A stretch of 7,962 nt of DNA from positions 1 through 7,962 of the forward strand of contig JALOQO010000023.1 in NCBI GenBank assembly GCA_025453305.1, read 5' to 3'. The notes beneath the pieces were generated by a model that saw only the letters and a list, made by a program, of their open reading frames with translations, was not told where the DNA came from and did no database searches. The translations under genes and the position numbers were made by a program. Below, in pieces: positions 1 through 6,343 of this stretch (within the stretch, counting starts at the first letter, position 1; every line of letters begins with the position of its first letter). The stretch comes from Patescibacteria group bacterium. Its GTDB lineage: Bacteria; Patescibacteriota; Saccharimonadia; Saccharimonadales; CAIOMD01.

Positions 1-377
1 ATCCAAATTCTTTCGGCTCGTTCTTGGTTAGCTCTAACCCTTAATCCGATGTCATATTTCTTGCCATCAAAACGAGTTCCTTTTGTGACTCCTATGCGAT
101 AACCTTTTTTACTGGAATACATTAGATACACAAAGAACCTCGGGCTTACACCCCATCTCGCAAACAATAAGTGATTCGGGGTACAGGTTAGTTTTTTACC
201 TGATTTGGTGGTAATATTTATGATCTCGCCGTTATAATTAAACGACTTATTATCCAAAACAGAAAAGTAACCCATAGAGCCATAACCGGCTGCTGTCTTA
301 ACTTTATCACCCTTCTTAATATCTTCTATTTTAATATCACCTTTGGTTGTTTTAATATGATGACCTTCGGGCAAACA
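1..377 (-). other. Intein N-terminal part within UvrD, inserted at helicase motif III
   Basis: A protein-splicing element translated in frame inside the helicase. Its first residue is Cys254 of the precursor, the nucleophile for the N-S acyl shift. Splicing block A begins CLPEGHHIKT and continues with IEDIKKGDKV, the usual intein/Hint pattern. Block B is LTCTPNHLLF at intein residues 63-72, with the conserved TxxH as TPNH at 66-69. After block B (from about residue 80) comes a segment reading VYLMYSSKKGYRIGVTKG, then an Arg/Gln/Glu-rich stretch. This vaguely resembles the start of a GIY-YIG-superfamily nuclease rather than a LAGLIDADG domain. The C-terminal splicing blocks (His-Asn and the +1 Ser expected from the helicase motif) lie outside the window, so splicing competence cannot be judged. 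Intein identity is strongly supported; the nuclease idea is tentative. Confidence 0.92.
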
Positions 378-1136
378 TTGCCAGTCGTCGCCAACTACGC
401 AAATATTACAGTTTTTGTTGGTTAATAGTTTTATAAGGCGATATTGAGCCGCATTCGTATCCTGATATTCGTCTATCATGATGTACTTAAACCGCTGTTG
501 CCATTTTTCCCTTACACTTAGTACGGTTTCTAGCAAATTGACCATTTTTAAAATTAAATCGTCAAAATCTAGTGCCATGTTTTGTATTAAATTTTGTTCA
601 TATAGTGGAAAAACCTGTGCCGTAACTTTTTGAATAGGTGTTTGAGCAATTTGTGAATAATCACCCGGGCCCATCATTTGATTTTTTGCATCACTAATAC
701 TTGCAATTATTGATCTAGCCGGATACTGCTTTTCGTCTATTTTTAGTTGCTTTAATAACCTTTTAACAACCGTTTGCCTGTCTGATTCATCGTAGATTAC
801 AAAGTTTTCAGGAACTCCAATATGGTTGCCATCTTGCCTAAGTAACCTTACACAAATACCATGAAAGGTTCCCATATAGGGCATAAATGATCTGGCCCCT
901 GAACTGGTTTTTAGTATACTAGCCACCCTATCCCTCATTTCTTTGGCGGCTTTGTTAGTAAAAGTAACGGCTAGTATTTCGTAGGGTGTTGCTCTATTTG
1001 TTTCCAAAATATGAGCAATCCTATAAGTTAGGGTTTTGGTTTTACCGCTACCGGCTCCAGCTAAAATAAGCAAAGGCCCCTCGGTAGTTTCAACCGCCCT
1101 AATTTGCTCGGAATTTAGGTTCTGTTTGTTTGGCAT
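1..1136 (-). CDS. uvrD: UvrD/PcrA-type superfamily 1 DNA helicase interrupted by an intein (3' end outside window)
   Basis: ATP-dependent 3'-5' DNA helicase of the UvrD/Rep/PcrA family, acting in DNA repair and replication restart. The visible 378 residues show a Q motif near N8-Q11, Walker A AGAGSGKT at 26-33, motif Ia VTFTNKAAKEM at 57-67, motif Ic GTFHG at 89-93, Walker B DEYQDTN at 222-228 and motif III starting VVGDDWQ at 247-253. Motif III normally continues Ser-Ile-Tyr. Here it breaks after Gln253, and Cys254 opens an intein that runs to the window edge, so the rest of the intein and helicase domains 1B/2 lie beyond base 1. The ATG at 1136 is the only start fitting the family N-terminus, because an in-frame stop lies two codons upstream. 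There is no Shine-Dalgarno; an extended -10 sits 6 nt before the ATG. The family call is very secure. Whether it is UvrD, PcrA or Rep cannot be told from this half. Confidence 0.95.
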   Translation of the reverse strand, partial: MPNKQNLNSEQIRAVETTEGPLLILAGAGSGKTKTLTYRIAHILETNRATPYEILAVTFTNKAAKEMRDRVASILKTSSGARSFMPYMGTFHGICVRLLRQDGNHIGVPENFVIYDESDRQTVVKRLLKQLKIDEKQYPARSIIASISDAKNQMMGPGDYSQIAQTPIQKVTAQVFPLYEQNLIQNMALDFDDLILKMVNLLETVLSVREKWQQRFKYIMIDEYQDTNAAQYRLIKLLTNKNCNICVVGDDWQCLPEGHHIKTTKGDIKIEDIKKGDKVKTAAGYGSMGYFSVLDNKSFNYNGEIINITTKSGKKLTCTPNHLLFARWGVSPRFFVYLMYSSKKGYRIGVTKGTRFDGKKYDIGLRVRANQERAERIW

Positions 1137-1151
1137 TACTTAATTGTAACA
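1137..1151 (-). promoter_or_regulatory. Extended -10 promoter of uvrD, predicted leaderless
   Basis: On the minus strand TGT-TACAAT (1151 to 1143) matches an extended -10 element. Only six bases (1142-1137) separate the hexamer from the ATG at 1136, so the predicted +1 falls on the start codon. No TTGACA-like -35 is visible at 16-18 bp spacing, and there is no Shine-Dalgarno. It lies in the short gap after the tail-anchored protein gene, so uvrD may also be reached by read-through from the operon. Confidence 0.55.
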
Positions 1152-1200
1152 ATAAAATAATCTGTTGTGCTGTTTTTGTTTATTTAGGAATTAACATTTA

Positions 1201-1839
1201 TTATCGCGCCACAAAGTAAATAACCACTACAACCGCTATTGCCGATAAGGCACCAGCAATAACCGTTCCTACCGAACCGCCGTGTTTATGAGATGCAGCA
1301 GTTATTGGAACATGATATTCTTTTGTGTCATATATTTTTGGCTGTTGCGAGTTGTCACTTACGGTGGTTGAAATTTTGGCGATATCAGAAGGTAGGTTGT
1401 CTACGGCATCAAAGTTTTCGGACTTATCAAGTTGTACATCATCTAATTCTTTTTTGTTTTTTTGAGGGACATCCTTAGCTTCGGTATTTTTATCCACTTG
1501 CGGAGGGTGTTCTAATTGTTGTTCTTGGACTAATTTTGGTTCTACATTTTGACTGTCATAATTAGCTTGTGATTCATTATTTATTAGTTCTTTGAATTCT
1601 TGTGTTGGATTAACAGTGGCAGCTTTACTAGCTAAATCTGATTTTGTGTCTGATTTGTTTATGGCTTCTTTAACATCGTCTAAAGCACCAGGCTGTATCT
1701 GTACATTGCTTACGGGGCTTGTAGCTTGATGCTTAACAATAACCGGTACATCGGTATCGTTATCGTCTTTAATGGATATAGGTTTAGAATCCTGAACTAC
1801 TACCGGTTTAACATCTTGAACAAGTATCGGTTCACTCAT
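1201..1839 (-). CDS. Acidic, low-complexity tail-anchored membrane protein of unknown function
   Basis: I do not recognise a family. The 212-residue product has no N-terminal signal peptide. It is a long, polar, Asp/Glu/Gln/Asn/Lys-rich and probably disordered region (1-185) followed by one hydrophobic segment at about 188-210 with only Ala-Arg after it. This is the architecture of a C-terminal tail anchor with the bulk of the protein in the cytoplasm. The N-terminus contains an 8-residue tandem repeat, LVQDVKPV then VVQDSKPI (6-21), with a partial third unit. His-Lys-His-Gly-Gly precedes the membrane segment. The ATG lies two bases after the tpiA stop (TAA-TA-ATG), so translation is probably coupled to tpiA and the gene is the last of the glycolytic operon. 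The link to glycolysis is positional only. A tether or scaffold role is possible but unsupported. Confidence 0.8.
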   Translation of the reverse strand: MSEPILVQDVKPVVVQDSKPISIKDDNDTDVPVIVKHQATSPVSNVQIQPGALDDVKEAINKSDTKSDLASKAATVNPTQEFKELINNESQANYDSQNVEPKLVQEQQLEHPPQVDKNTEAKDVPQKNKKELDDVQLDKSENFDAVDNLPSDIAKISTTVSDNSQQPKIYDTKEYHVPITAASHKHGGSVGTVIAGALSAIAVVVVIYFVAR

Positions 1840-1841
1840 TA

Positions 1842-2642
1842 TTATAATCTATCCGTTTTAGTTAATATATTTCTAGATACCAAATATGCATTATGTACAA
1901 TTTCGCTAAATGAATGATAATTTAAACTTGCGCCCCCAACTAATAAACCGTTTATTCCTGGCAACCTTAAATAACCAGATGCGATATCAGGAGTTACACT
2001 ACCACCATAAAGCACCCTAACCAAATTAGCCGCCTTTACACCGTATAGCTCGGAAATATTATTTCTTATAGTTTTTATCGCAGATGATACCTCGTGTGGT
2101 TTAGCGTAATCTCCACTGCCTATAGCCCATACTGGCTCATAAGCCACCACCAAAGACTCTATTTCTTCGCTGGTTAATCCAGATACAGCAGTTACTATTT
2201 GATCGTGAAGCACCTGGTTTGTTTCACCGCTTAATTTATCTATTGTAGTTTCACCGACGCACAATATTGGAGTTATATCATTACGGTAAGCAGCTGATAC
2301 TTTTTTGGTAACTTCATCTAATGACTCATTAAATATATGGCGCCTTTCGGAATGACCAATTATGCCATACTTTACCAGATGCCTAATCATGGTAAACGAA
2401 ACCTGCCCGGTATAAGCGCCCTCGTCTTTATGATATGCATCTTGAGACGCAAGGCTAAACTTACGATGATCTATCTGTAGGCTCAAGGGTTGCAAATGTA
2501 GCATAGTAGGCGCAAGAACAATCTCGATATCTCTATGTAGCTGAATTCTCTCGTGTAGTCTCTGAACTAGCAAACTGGCTTGGTTAACTGTAAGGTTCAT
2601 TTTCCAGTTTCCGGCTATCATTATCTTGTTTTGAGTAGTCAT
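1842..2642 (-). CDS. tpiA: Triosephosphate isomerase
   Basis: Cytosolic TIM-barrel enzyme interconverting dihydroxyacetone phosphate and glyceraldehyde 3-phosphate. The 266 residues are close to the bacterial norm (about 250). Substrate-site GNWKMN is at 11-16, with Asn12 and Lys14. The catalytic His is His97 in GHSERR (96-101). The catalytic base Glu169 lies in VAYEPVWAIGSG (166-177), the hinge of mobile loop 6. YGGS at 212-215 and LLVGGASL at 233-240 form the phosphate-binding loops. All key residues are present, so the enzyme should be active. A short tail after about residue 255 is not obviously conserved. It lies 37 bp downstream of pgk and 2 bp upstream of the tail-anchored protein gene, and is preceded by a weak GGA eight bases before the ATG. 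A TGT-TATGAT element at 2674-2666 could be an internal promoter, but operonic transcription from the pyk promoter is the simpler reading. Confidence 0.97.
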   Translation of the reverse strand: MTTQNKIMIAGNWKMNLTVNQASLLVQRLHERIQLHRDIEIVLAPTMLHLQPLSLQIDHRKFSLASQDAYHKDEGAYTGQVSFTMIRHLVKYGIIGHSERRHIFNESLDEVTKKVSAAYRNDITPILCVGETTIDKLSGETNQVLHDQIVTAVSGLTSEEIESLVVAYEPVWAIGSGDYAKPHEVSSAIKTIRNNISELYGVKAANLVRVLYGGSVTPDIASGYLRLPGINGLLVGGASLNYHSFSEIVHNAYLVSRNILTKTDRL

Positions 2643-2679
2643 ATCGCTATTCCGTTAATGTTTTAATCATAACACTATT

Positions 2680-3996
2680 TTAGTTATCTAATAAACTGTC
2701 TATACCCGGCATTGATGATCCTGATAGCAATTCTAAGCTGGCACCTCCACCGGTAGACACCAAACCTAGTTGCTCTCTTAGGCCAGGAACACTCTCGATA
2801 TACCCTACCGTGTCACCACCGCCCACTACTGTAAACGGTTTGTTTTTGAAACCCGCGTATTCGCCCCGCATGGCCTGTGCGATTATATTTGTTGCATGAC
2901 TAAAGGGCGCACTCGCACCATTCACTCCCTTAACCTCTGTTATACCTGCCGTACCGTTCCATATAGCGGTTTTAGACTGGCTAAGCGCGCCGGCTATATA
3001 ACTAGCACTTATTGGGCCGATATCAACGATATATTCATTTTTACCCACTTTAGAAAGCTCTTTTGGTGGGTGTTTAGGGTAGCTAGTAATATCCGCCCAA
3101 GTGTTGTTATCAATATCAACTGGTCTAGTATGCGCGGTAGAATCTAAACTACCGGCAACCACTACATCGTGTGGCAAATAAAAAGTAAAAGCTTGTTTTC
3201 TAGATTTCGAATCCGCTAAAAATAAAATCTCTTTTGCTTCTTTTACGGCATCTGGTTCGGCAATGCTTTTGCCGATATCTTTACCCATAGCAAGCAAAAA
3301 GGTGTTCGCCATAGCACCAACAACAGCAACAAAATCCGCAACATCAATAAATTTTTTAAGCAAATTAATCTTATCGGATATTTTTGCACCACCAATAATT
3401 ACAGCCAGTGGTCTGTCTGGCGTAGATATTACTTTTTGCAAAGTAGAAACTTCTTTAGAAAGCAAAAAACCGGCATAGCTGGGTAAGTAGTTAGTTATTG
3501 CCACCATACTAGCATGTGAACGATGAGCAGTACCAAAAGCTTCTTGAACAAATACATCGCAACCGTTAGCTAGTTGCTTAGCAAACTCCGAATCGTTTGA
3601 TTCTTCTTGTGTGTGATATCTTAAGTTTTCTAATAATAAGATTTCGCCAGGGTTTAATGATTCTTTGGCTATATTTGCCTTATCGCCTATACAATTATTT
3701 TCAAATTTTACTGGCTTATGTAGTAAATCTTGTAATACCCTAGCTACCGGTTCAAGCGAACAACTCTTATCATTAAAATCTTTTGGGCGCCCCAGGTGAG
3801 ATATTATTACAACCTTAGCTTTATGTCCTAAACAGTGCTCAATGGTTGGCAGTGCTTGCCTAATACGGTAATCATCGGTTATTACTCCATGTTCATTAAT
3901 CGGTACATTAAAATCTACCCTAATTAATACTGTTTTACCACTTAAATCAGCTTTTGTAATTGTTTGTTTGTTAAATAACCCACCCGTTTGATTCAT
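2680..3996 (-). CDS. pgk: Phosphoglycerate kinase
   Basis: Transfers the acyl phosphate of 1,3-bisphosphoglycerate to ADP, the first substrate-level ATP step of glycolysis; cytosolic. Substrate-binding residues are in RVDFNVP (26-32), SHLGRP (66-71), LLENLRYH (121-128) and AFGTAHRSHAS (153-163). Nucleotide-domain motifs are GGAKISDK (202-209), WNG at 346-348, GGGDT (392-396) and STGGGASLELL (414-424). At 438 residues it is longer than the usual 390-400, mainly through a longer N-terminus and loops in the second half. The adenine/ribose loop usually written WNGPMGVFE is WNGTAGITE here: the Glu (354) is kept, but Pro-Met is replaced by Thr-Ala. NDAFG is also QEAFG. Neither change removes a catalytic residue. 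The ATG follows the pyk stop by one base (TAA-T-ATG), indicating translational coupling. Confidence 0.97.
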   Translation of the reverse strand: MNQTGGLFNKQTITKADLSGKTVLIRVDFNVPINEHGVITDDYRIRQALPTIEHCLGHKAKVVIISHLGRPKDFNDKSCSLEPVARVLQDLLHKPVKFENNCIGDKANIAKESLNPGEILLLENLRYHTQEESNDSEFAKQLANGCDVFVQEAFGTAHRSHASMVAITNYLPSYAGFLLSKEVSTLQKVISTPDRPLAVIIGGAKISDKINLLKKFIDVADFVAVVGAMANTFLLAMGKDIGKSIAEPDAVKEAKEILFLADSKSRKQAFTFYLPHDVVVAGSLDSTAHTRPVDIDNNTWADITSYPKHPPKELSKVGKNEYIVDIGPISASYIAGALSQSKTAIWNGTAGITEVKGVNGASAPFSHATNIIAQAMRGEYAGFKNKPFTVVGGGDTVGYIESVPGLREQLGLVSTGGGASLELLSGSSMPGIDSLLDN

Positions 3997-3997
3997 A

Positions 3998-5428
3998 TTA
4001 TTCTACCAACCTTACTTTTATCGTGTCTGTTGCGCCAACTACTCCGGGGTGTAATCCAGATATAATAACCACAACATCACCTTTTTTTAATACTTTATTC
4101 TTTTGTAACCATTCGGTTAGGTGTGTAGCCTGGAACATTTCATCTTTCCTAATAAAACTTTTAACCCCATATACAATAGAAAGTTGCCTAGCGACCTTTT
4201 CGCTACTAGTAACGGCAATTATCGGTAAAGCTGGACGATAAGAAGCGATTCTATAGGCAGTTGCTCCGCTTTTTGTTTCTGGCACAATAGCAAGTGCATG
4301 AACATCGTATGCCAGTGATATAACAGCCTTACTAATAGCTGTTTGCCTGGTGTGATTATCCTCTTGCCAATGCATTGCCATTCGTTCGGTTGTATGGATT
4401 TCGGTATATTTGATGATTTTTTTCATCATTTTTATTGCATCTATCGGATATTTACCAACGGTTGTTTCATCGCTTAACATCAAACAATCAACACCTACCA
4501 ATACTGCTGTCGCAACATCGCCAGCCTCTGCTCTGGTAGGTTCCGGGTTATCAACCATGGAAGCTAACATTTGAGTTGCTACGATGGTTGGTTTAGCATA
4601 TTTAACACCCAACCTTATTATTTTTCTCTGTATAATCGGCACTTCTTCTACGCTGGTTTCCGATGCTAAATCACCCCTAGCTACCATTAATACATCGGTT
4701 GCTCTGGCGATATTATCAATATTATCTACAGCCGCCCGTGTTTCTATCTTGGCAATTACTTTTGCATTACTACCAGCGGTAACTAACAGTTTTTTGATAT
4801 GATCTATGTCGTCGGCTGTTTGGACAAAACTTAAGGCTACATAATCTACATCTATACTTGCACCAAAAATAATATCTTGCTTATCTTTTTCGGTAATAAT
4901 ATCACCGCCAAAATCTGTATCCGGTAAATTTATTCCCTTCTTAGAACTTAAAACCCCACCGTTATCAGCCCTTAAATGAATAATGCCATCTTTTACAAGT
5001 GTAACCTCGGTTTTGATTTTGCCATCACAAAAATACATTCGCTCTCCGCGCTTAACTTTTGTACTTAAATCGTACTGAACAGGCAGGGCGCCTTCTCTAT
5101 CAAAATCGGCATTATATTTTAATCTAAAACTCTGGCCTTTTTCAAGCTTAAAGTCATCGTCTAGCATACCTAATCTGATTTTTGGACCCTGCAAATCTTG
5201 AATAACAGCCACCGGTTTACCCAGTTCTTTGCTGGCTTTACGAATTAGTTTAATAGCATTGCCATGATAGTCGTGCGATCCATGACTAAAATTAAGCCTA
5301 ATACCGTTAGCGCCGGATTTTATCATATTTACAACTTGGTCGTAATCTTCTGTGGCGGGGCCGTAAGTAGCCAAAATTTTAACTTTTTTATAGTGCTTAA
5401 TTGGTACAGTCGGTACAGTATCGGTCAT
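3998..5428 (-). CDS. pyk: Pyruvate kinase, residue set of the potassium-independent type
   Basis: Converts phosphoenolpyruvate and ADP to pyruvate and ATP, the last step of glycolysis; cytosolic. The 476 residues match the bacterial norm. Visible sites (rabbit M1 numbering in brackets) are Arg44 [72], Asn46 [74] and Ser48 [76] in IRLNFSHG, Asp78, Lys227 [269] and Glu229 [271] in AKIET, Asp253 [295] in ARGDL, and Thr285 [327] in VATQM. The stretch DLQGPKIRL (78-86) gives Leu, Gln, Lys and Leu at rabbit positions 113, 114, 117 and 120, the combination described for potassium-independent enzymes. The C-terminal domain has the effector-loop pattern TKSGATAYR (385-393), compatible with a sugar-phosphate activator. 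Active-site helices read GDLASE and LSDETTVGKYP rather than GDLGVE and LSGETA. It is the first enzyme gene of the operon, 64 bp downstream of the TrmB-like gene, with an extended -10 promoter in the gap. Confidence 0.97.
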   Translation of the reverse strand: MTDTVPTVPIKHYKKVKILATYGPATEDYDQVVNMIKSGANGIRLNFSHGSHDYHGNAIKLIRKASKELGKPVAVIQDLQGPKIRLGMLDDDFKLEKGQSFRLKYNADFDREGALPVQYDLSTKVKRGERMYFCDGKIKTEVTLVKDGIIHLRADNGGVLSSKKGINLPDTDFGGDIITEKDKQDIIFGASIDVDYVALSFVQTADDIDHIKKLLVTAGSNAKVIAKIETRAAVDNIDNIARATDVLMVARGDLASETSVEEVPIIQRKIIRLGVKYAKPTIVATQMLASMVDNPEPTRAEAGDVATAVLVGVDCLMLSDETTVGKYPIDAIKMMKKIIKYTEIHTTERMAMHWQEDNHTRQTAISKAVISLAYDVHALAIVPETKSGATAYRIASYRPALPIIAVTSSEKVARQLSIVYGVKSFIRKDEMFQATHLTEWLQKNKVLKKGDVVVIISGLHPGVVGATDTIKVRLVE

Positions 5429-5430
5429 TT

Positions 5431-5460
5431 TTATACTCTTATATATTTAATTGCTATCAT
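5431..5460 (-). CDS. Possible 9-residue leader ORF (MIAIKYIRV) before pyk
   Basis: An ATG four bases after the pyk -10 box opens a nine-codon frame whose TAA stop lies two bases before the pyk ATG (TAA-AA-ATG). That spacing matches the stop-start junctions inside the operon (TAA-T-ATG at pyk/pgk and TAA-TA-ATG at tpiA/tail-anchored gene). pyk has no convincing Shine-Dalgarno, so coupling from a leader frame would explain its translation. The four-base distance from the -10 is short for a normal +1, and a frame this small can arise by chance. Confidence 0.25.
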   Translation of the reverse strand: MIAIKYIRV

Positions 5461-5480
5461 AAATATTATACCAGATAGCA
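5452..5480 (-). promoter_or_regulatory. pyk operon promoter (extended -10) overlapped by an inverted-repeat operator
   Basis: On the minus strand TGG-TATAAT (5473 to 5465) is a perfect extended -10 element; no recognisable -35 is visible. A perfect 7-bp inverted repeat surrounds it: TGCTATC and GATAGCA (plus-strand 5452-5458 and 5474-5480), with 15 bases between the arms. Half-site centres are 22 bp apart, about two helical turns, so both face the same side of the helix. A protein bound here would cover the -10 and block transcription. The neighbouring TrmB-like regulator is the obvious candidate ligand. The half-sites share the TATC/GATA core of the archaeal TrmBL1 motif (TATCAC-N5-GTGATA), but with a wider gap. 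Seen directly: promoter and repeat. Inferred: which protein binds and that it represses. Confidence 0.65.
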
Positions 5481-5492
5481 TATCTTTGTTTT

Positions 5493-6233
5493 TTATTTAC
5501 CTAAAATATCCCACATTTGCTCAAACAACATAGCCTGTAAAGAAGCAATTCCACCATTATCTATGATTATACCGCTGGTATGTTTTGTTTCGTTTATTGT
5601 AGCTAGGGCTACTTTATTACCATATATCAGAGTATAAACACCCTTGTCAGCGCTAGGGTTATGCAAAATTCTTCTGGTTGCAGAGGGTAATTCTGCCGTA
5701 ATCGGTTGGCCTAAGCCAATAATTTTAACTCTTAGCCCAAGCTTGTCGCGTTCACGGCTAAAATGTCTAAATCGATTGTATAAGTACTCACTAACCCTGG
5801 GCGATGAAATAGAATAATACTCTTTTAGATTTTGCCTTCTGGCGGTACTTAGCAAGTCTCTAAGTATGTTTGCCAAGCCCTCGTCGCCGTCATAATAAGA
5901 TGCAAAACTTTTTATATTTGGTTCTAGCCGTTTTAGATCAAAACTATCAATATAATCATTAATACTGATGTGAGATTCTAACATTTTACGGCGGCGCTCA
6001 TTTACTAGCTCGTGCAAAATCTCTGGATTTTGGGCACTATACTTTTTTCTATCGCCAGTCTCGATATATATTACTAGCCCAACACCTACTAGATTTTTTA
6101 TAGATTCAAATACACTTCCCCTGTTTATACCGGTTATATCAGCAATATTACGAATAGAAGACTGTGGGTAATTTAACAGTGCCTCATATATCCTTTTATC
6201 ACGATTATCTAACCCAAAAATACTAAAATCCAT
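5493..6233 (-). CDS. TrmB-like sugar-responsive transcriptional regulator
   Basis: A 246-residue DNA-binding regulator of the TrmB family, best known from archaea, where members control sugar uptake and glycolysis. The N-terminus is a winged helix-turn-helix (about 6-66): RDKRIYEALL, then IADITGINRGSVFESIKNL as helix-turn-recognition helix, then a wing ending GDRKKYSA. A charged helix at about 70-100 fits the dimerising coiled coil of the family. The C-terminal half has the TrmB sensor-domain pattern: ASYYDGDEGLANIL (111-124), an Arg-rich segment, NKVALATI (206-213), GIIIDN (221-226) and a closing FEQMWDIL (237-244). The ATG at 6233 fits the family start and a consensus promoter 7 nt upstream. 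It sits directly upstream of pyk-pgk-tpiA in the same orientation, separated by a 64-bp gap holding the candidate operator. The effector is unknown; a glycolytic intermediate or sugar is a reasonable guess. Confidence 0.85.
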   Translation of the reverse strand: MDFSIFGLDNRDKRIYEALLNYPQSSIRNIADITGINRGSVFESIKNLVGVGLVIYIETGDRKKYSAQNPEILHELVNERRRKMLESHISINDYIDSFDLKRLEPNIKSFASYYDGDEGLANILRDLLSTARRQNLKEYYSISSPRVSEYLYNRFRHFSRERDKLGLRVKIIGLGQPITAELPSATRRILHNPSADKGVYTLIYGNKVALATINETKHTSGIIIDNGGIASLQAMLFEQMWDILGK

Positions 6234-6240
6234 AAAAATT

Positions 6241-6268
6241 ATTATATTGAGTGGCCTTTTTTTGTCAA
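6241..6268 (-). promoter_or_regulatory. Consensus sigma-70-type promoter of the TrmB-like gene, predicted leaderless
   Basis: On the minus strand TTGACA (6268-6263), a 16-bp spacer and TATAAT (6246-6241) form a perfect-consensus vegetative promoter. Seven bases separate the -10 from the ATG at 6233, so +1 falls at or beside the start codon. A 5-bp inverted repeat TGGCC/GGCCA (plus-strand 6252-6256 and 6277-6281) brackets the -35 and could be a regulator site, but it is short. Confidence 0.75.
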
Positions 6269-6299
6269 TTTATTTCGGCCATTTGGTATATGTATCTAA

Positions 6300-6309
6300 A
6301 TATGCATAT
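6300..6309. repeat. 10-bp perfect palindrome ATATGCATAT between divergent genes
   Basis: A symmetric ATATGCATAT lies in the AT-rich gap between the minus-strand regulator and the plus-strand small ORF, about 40 bp upstream of the latter. It could be an operator, but in sequence this AT-rich a palindrome of this length carries little weight. Confidence 0.3.
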
Positions 6310-6330
6310 GTGATTATATTATTTGTAAAA

Positions 6331-6334
6331 AGGA
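6331..6334 (+). promoter_or_regulatory. Shine-Dalgarno-like AGGA for the 55-aa ORF
   Basis: AGGA nine bases before the ATG at 6344. It decides the start in favour of 6344 over the in-frame ATG at 6338. It is the clearest ribosome-binding site in the window; most other genes here lack one. Confidence 0.45.
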
Positions 6335-6343
6335 TAAATGTTT

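Noticed and set aside
1293..1478. Open frame on the plus strand opposite the tail-anchored protein
   Set aside because: Antisense shadow of a well-supported minus-strand gene; Cys/His/Phe-rich product with no domain and no ribosome-binding site or promoter.
1490..1498. DnaA-box-like TTATCCACT
   Set aside because: One mismatch at a conserved position, isolated and inside a coding region.
2666..2674. TGT-TATGAT as an internal tpiA promoter
   Set aside because: Plausible extended -10, but no -35 and an intact operon upstream; not strong enough for a separate feature.
2896..5533. Several 70-90 codon plus-strand frames opposite pgk and pyk
   Set aside because: All lie antisense to genes with complete catalytic motifs; their products show no recognisable pattern.
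6338..6343. ATG at 6338 as start of the small ORF
   Set aside because: Only three bases from AGGA; the ATG at 6344 has normal spacing.
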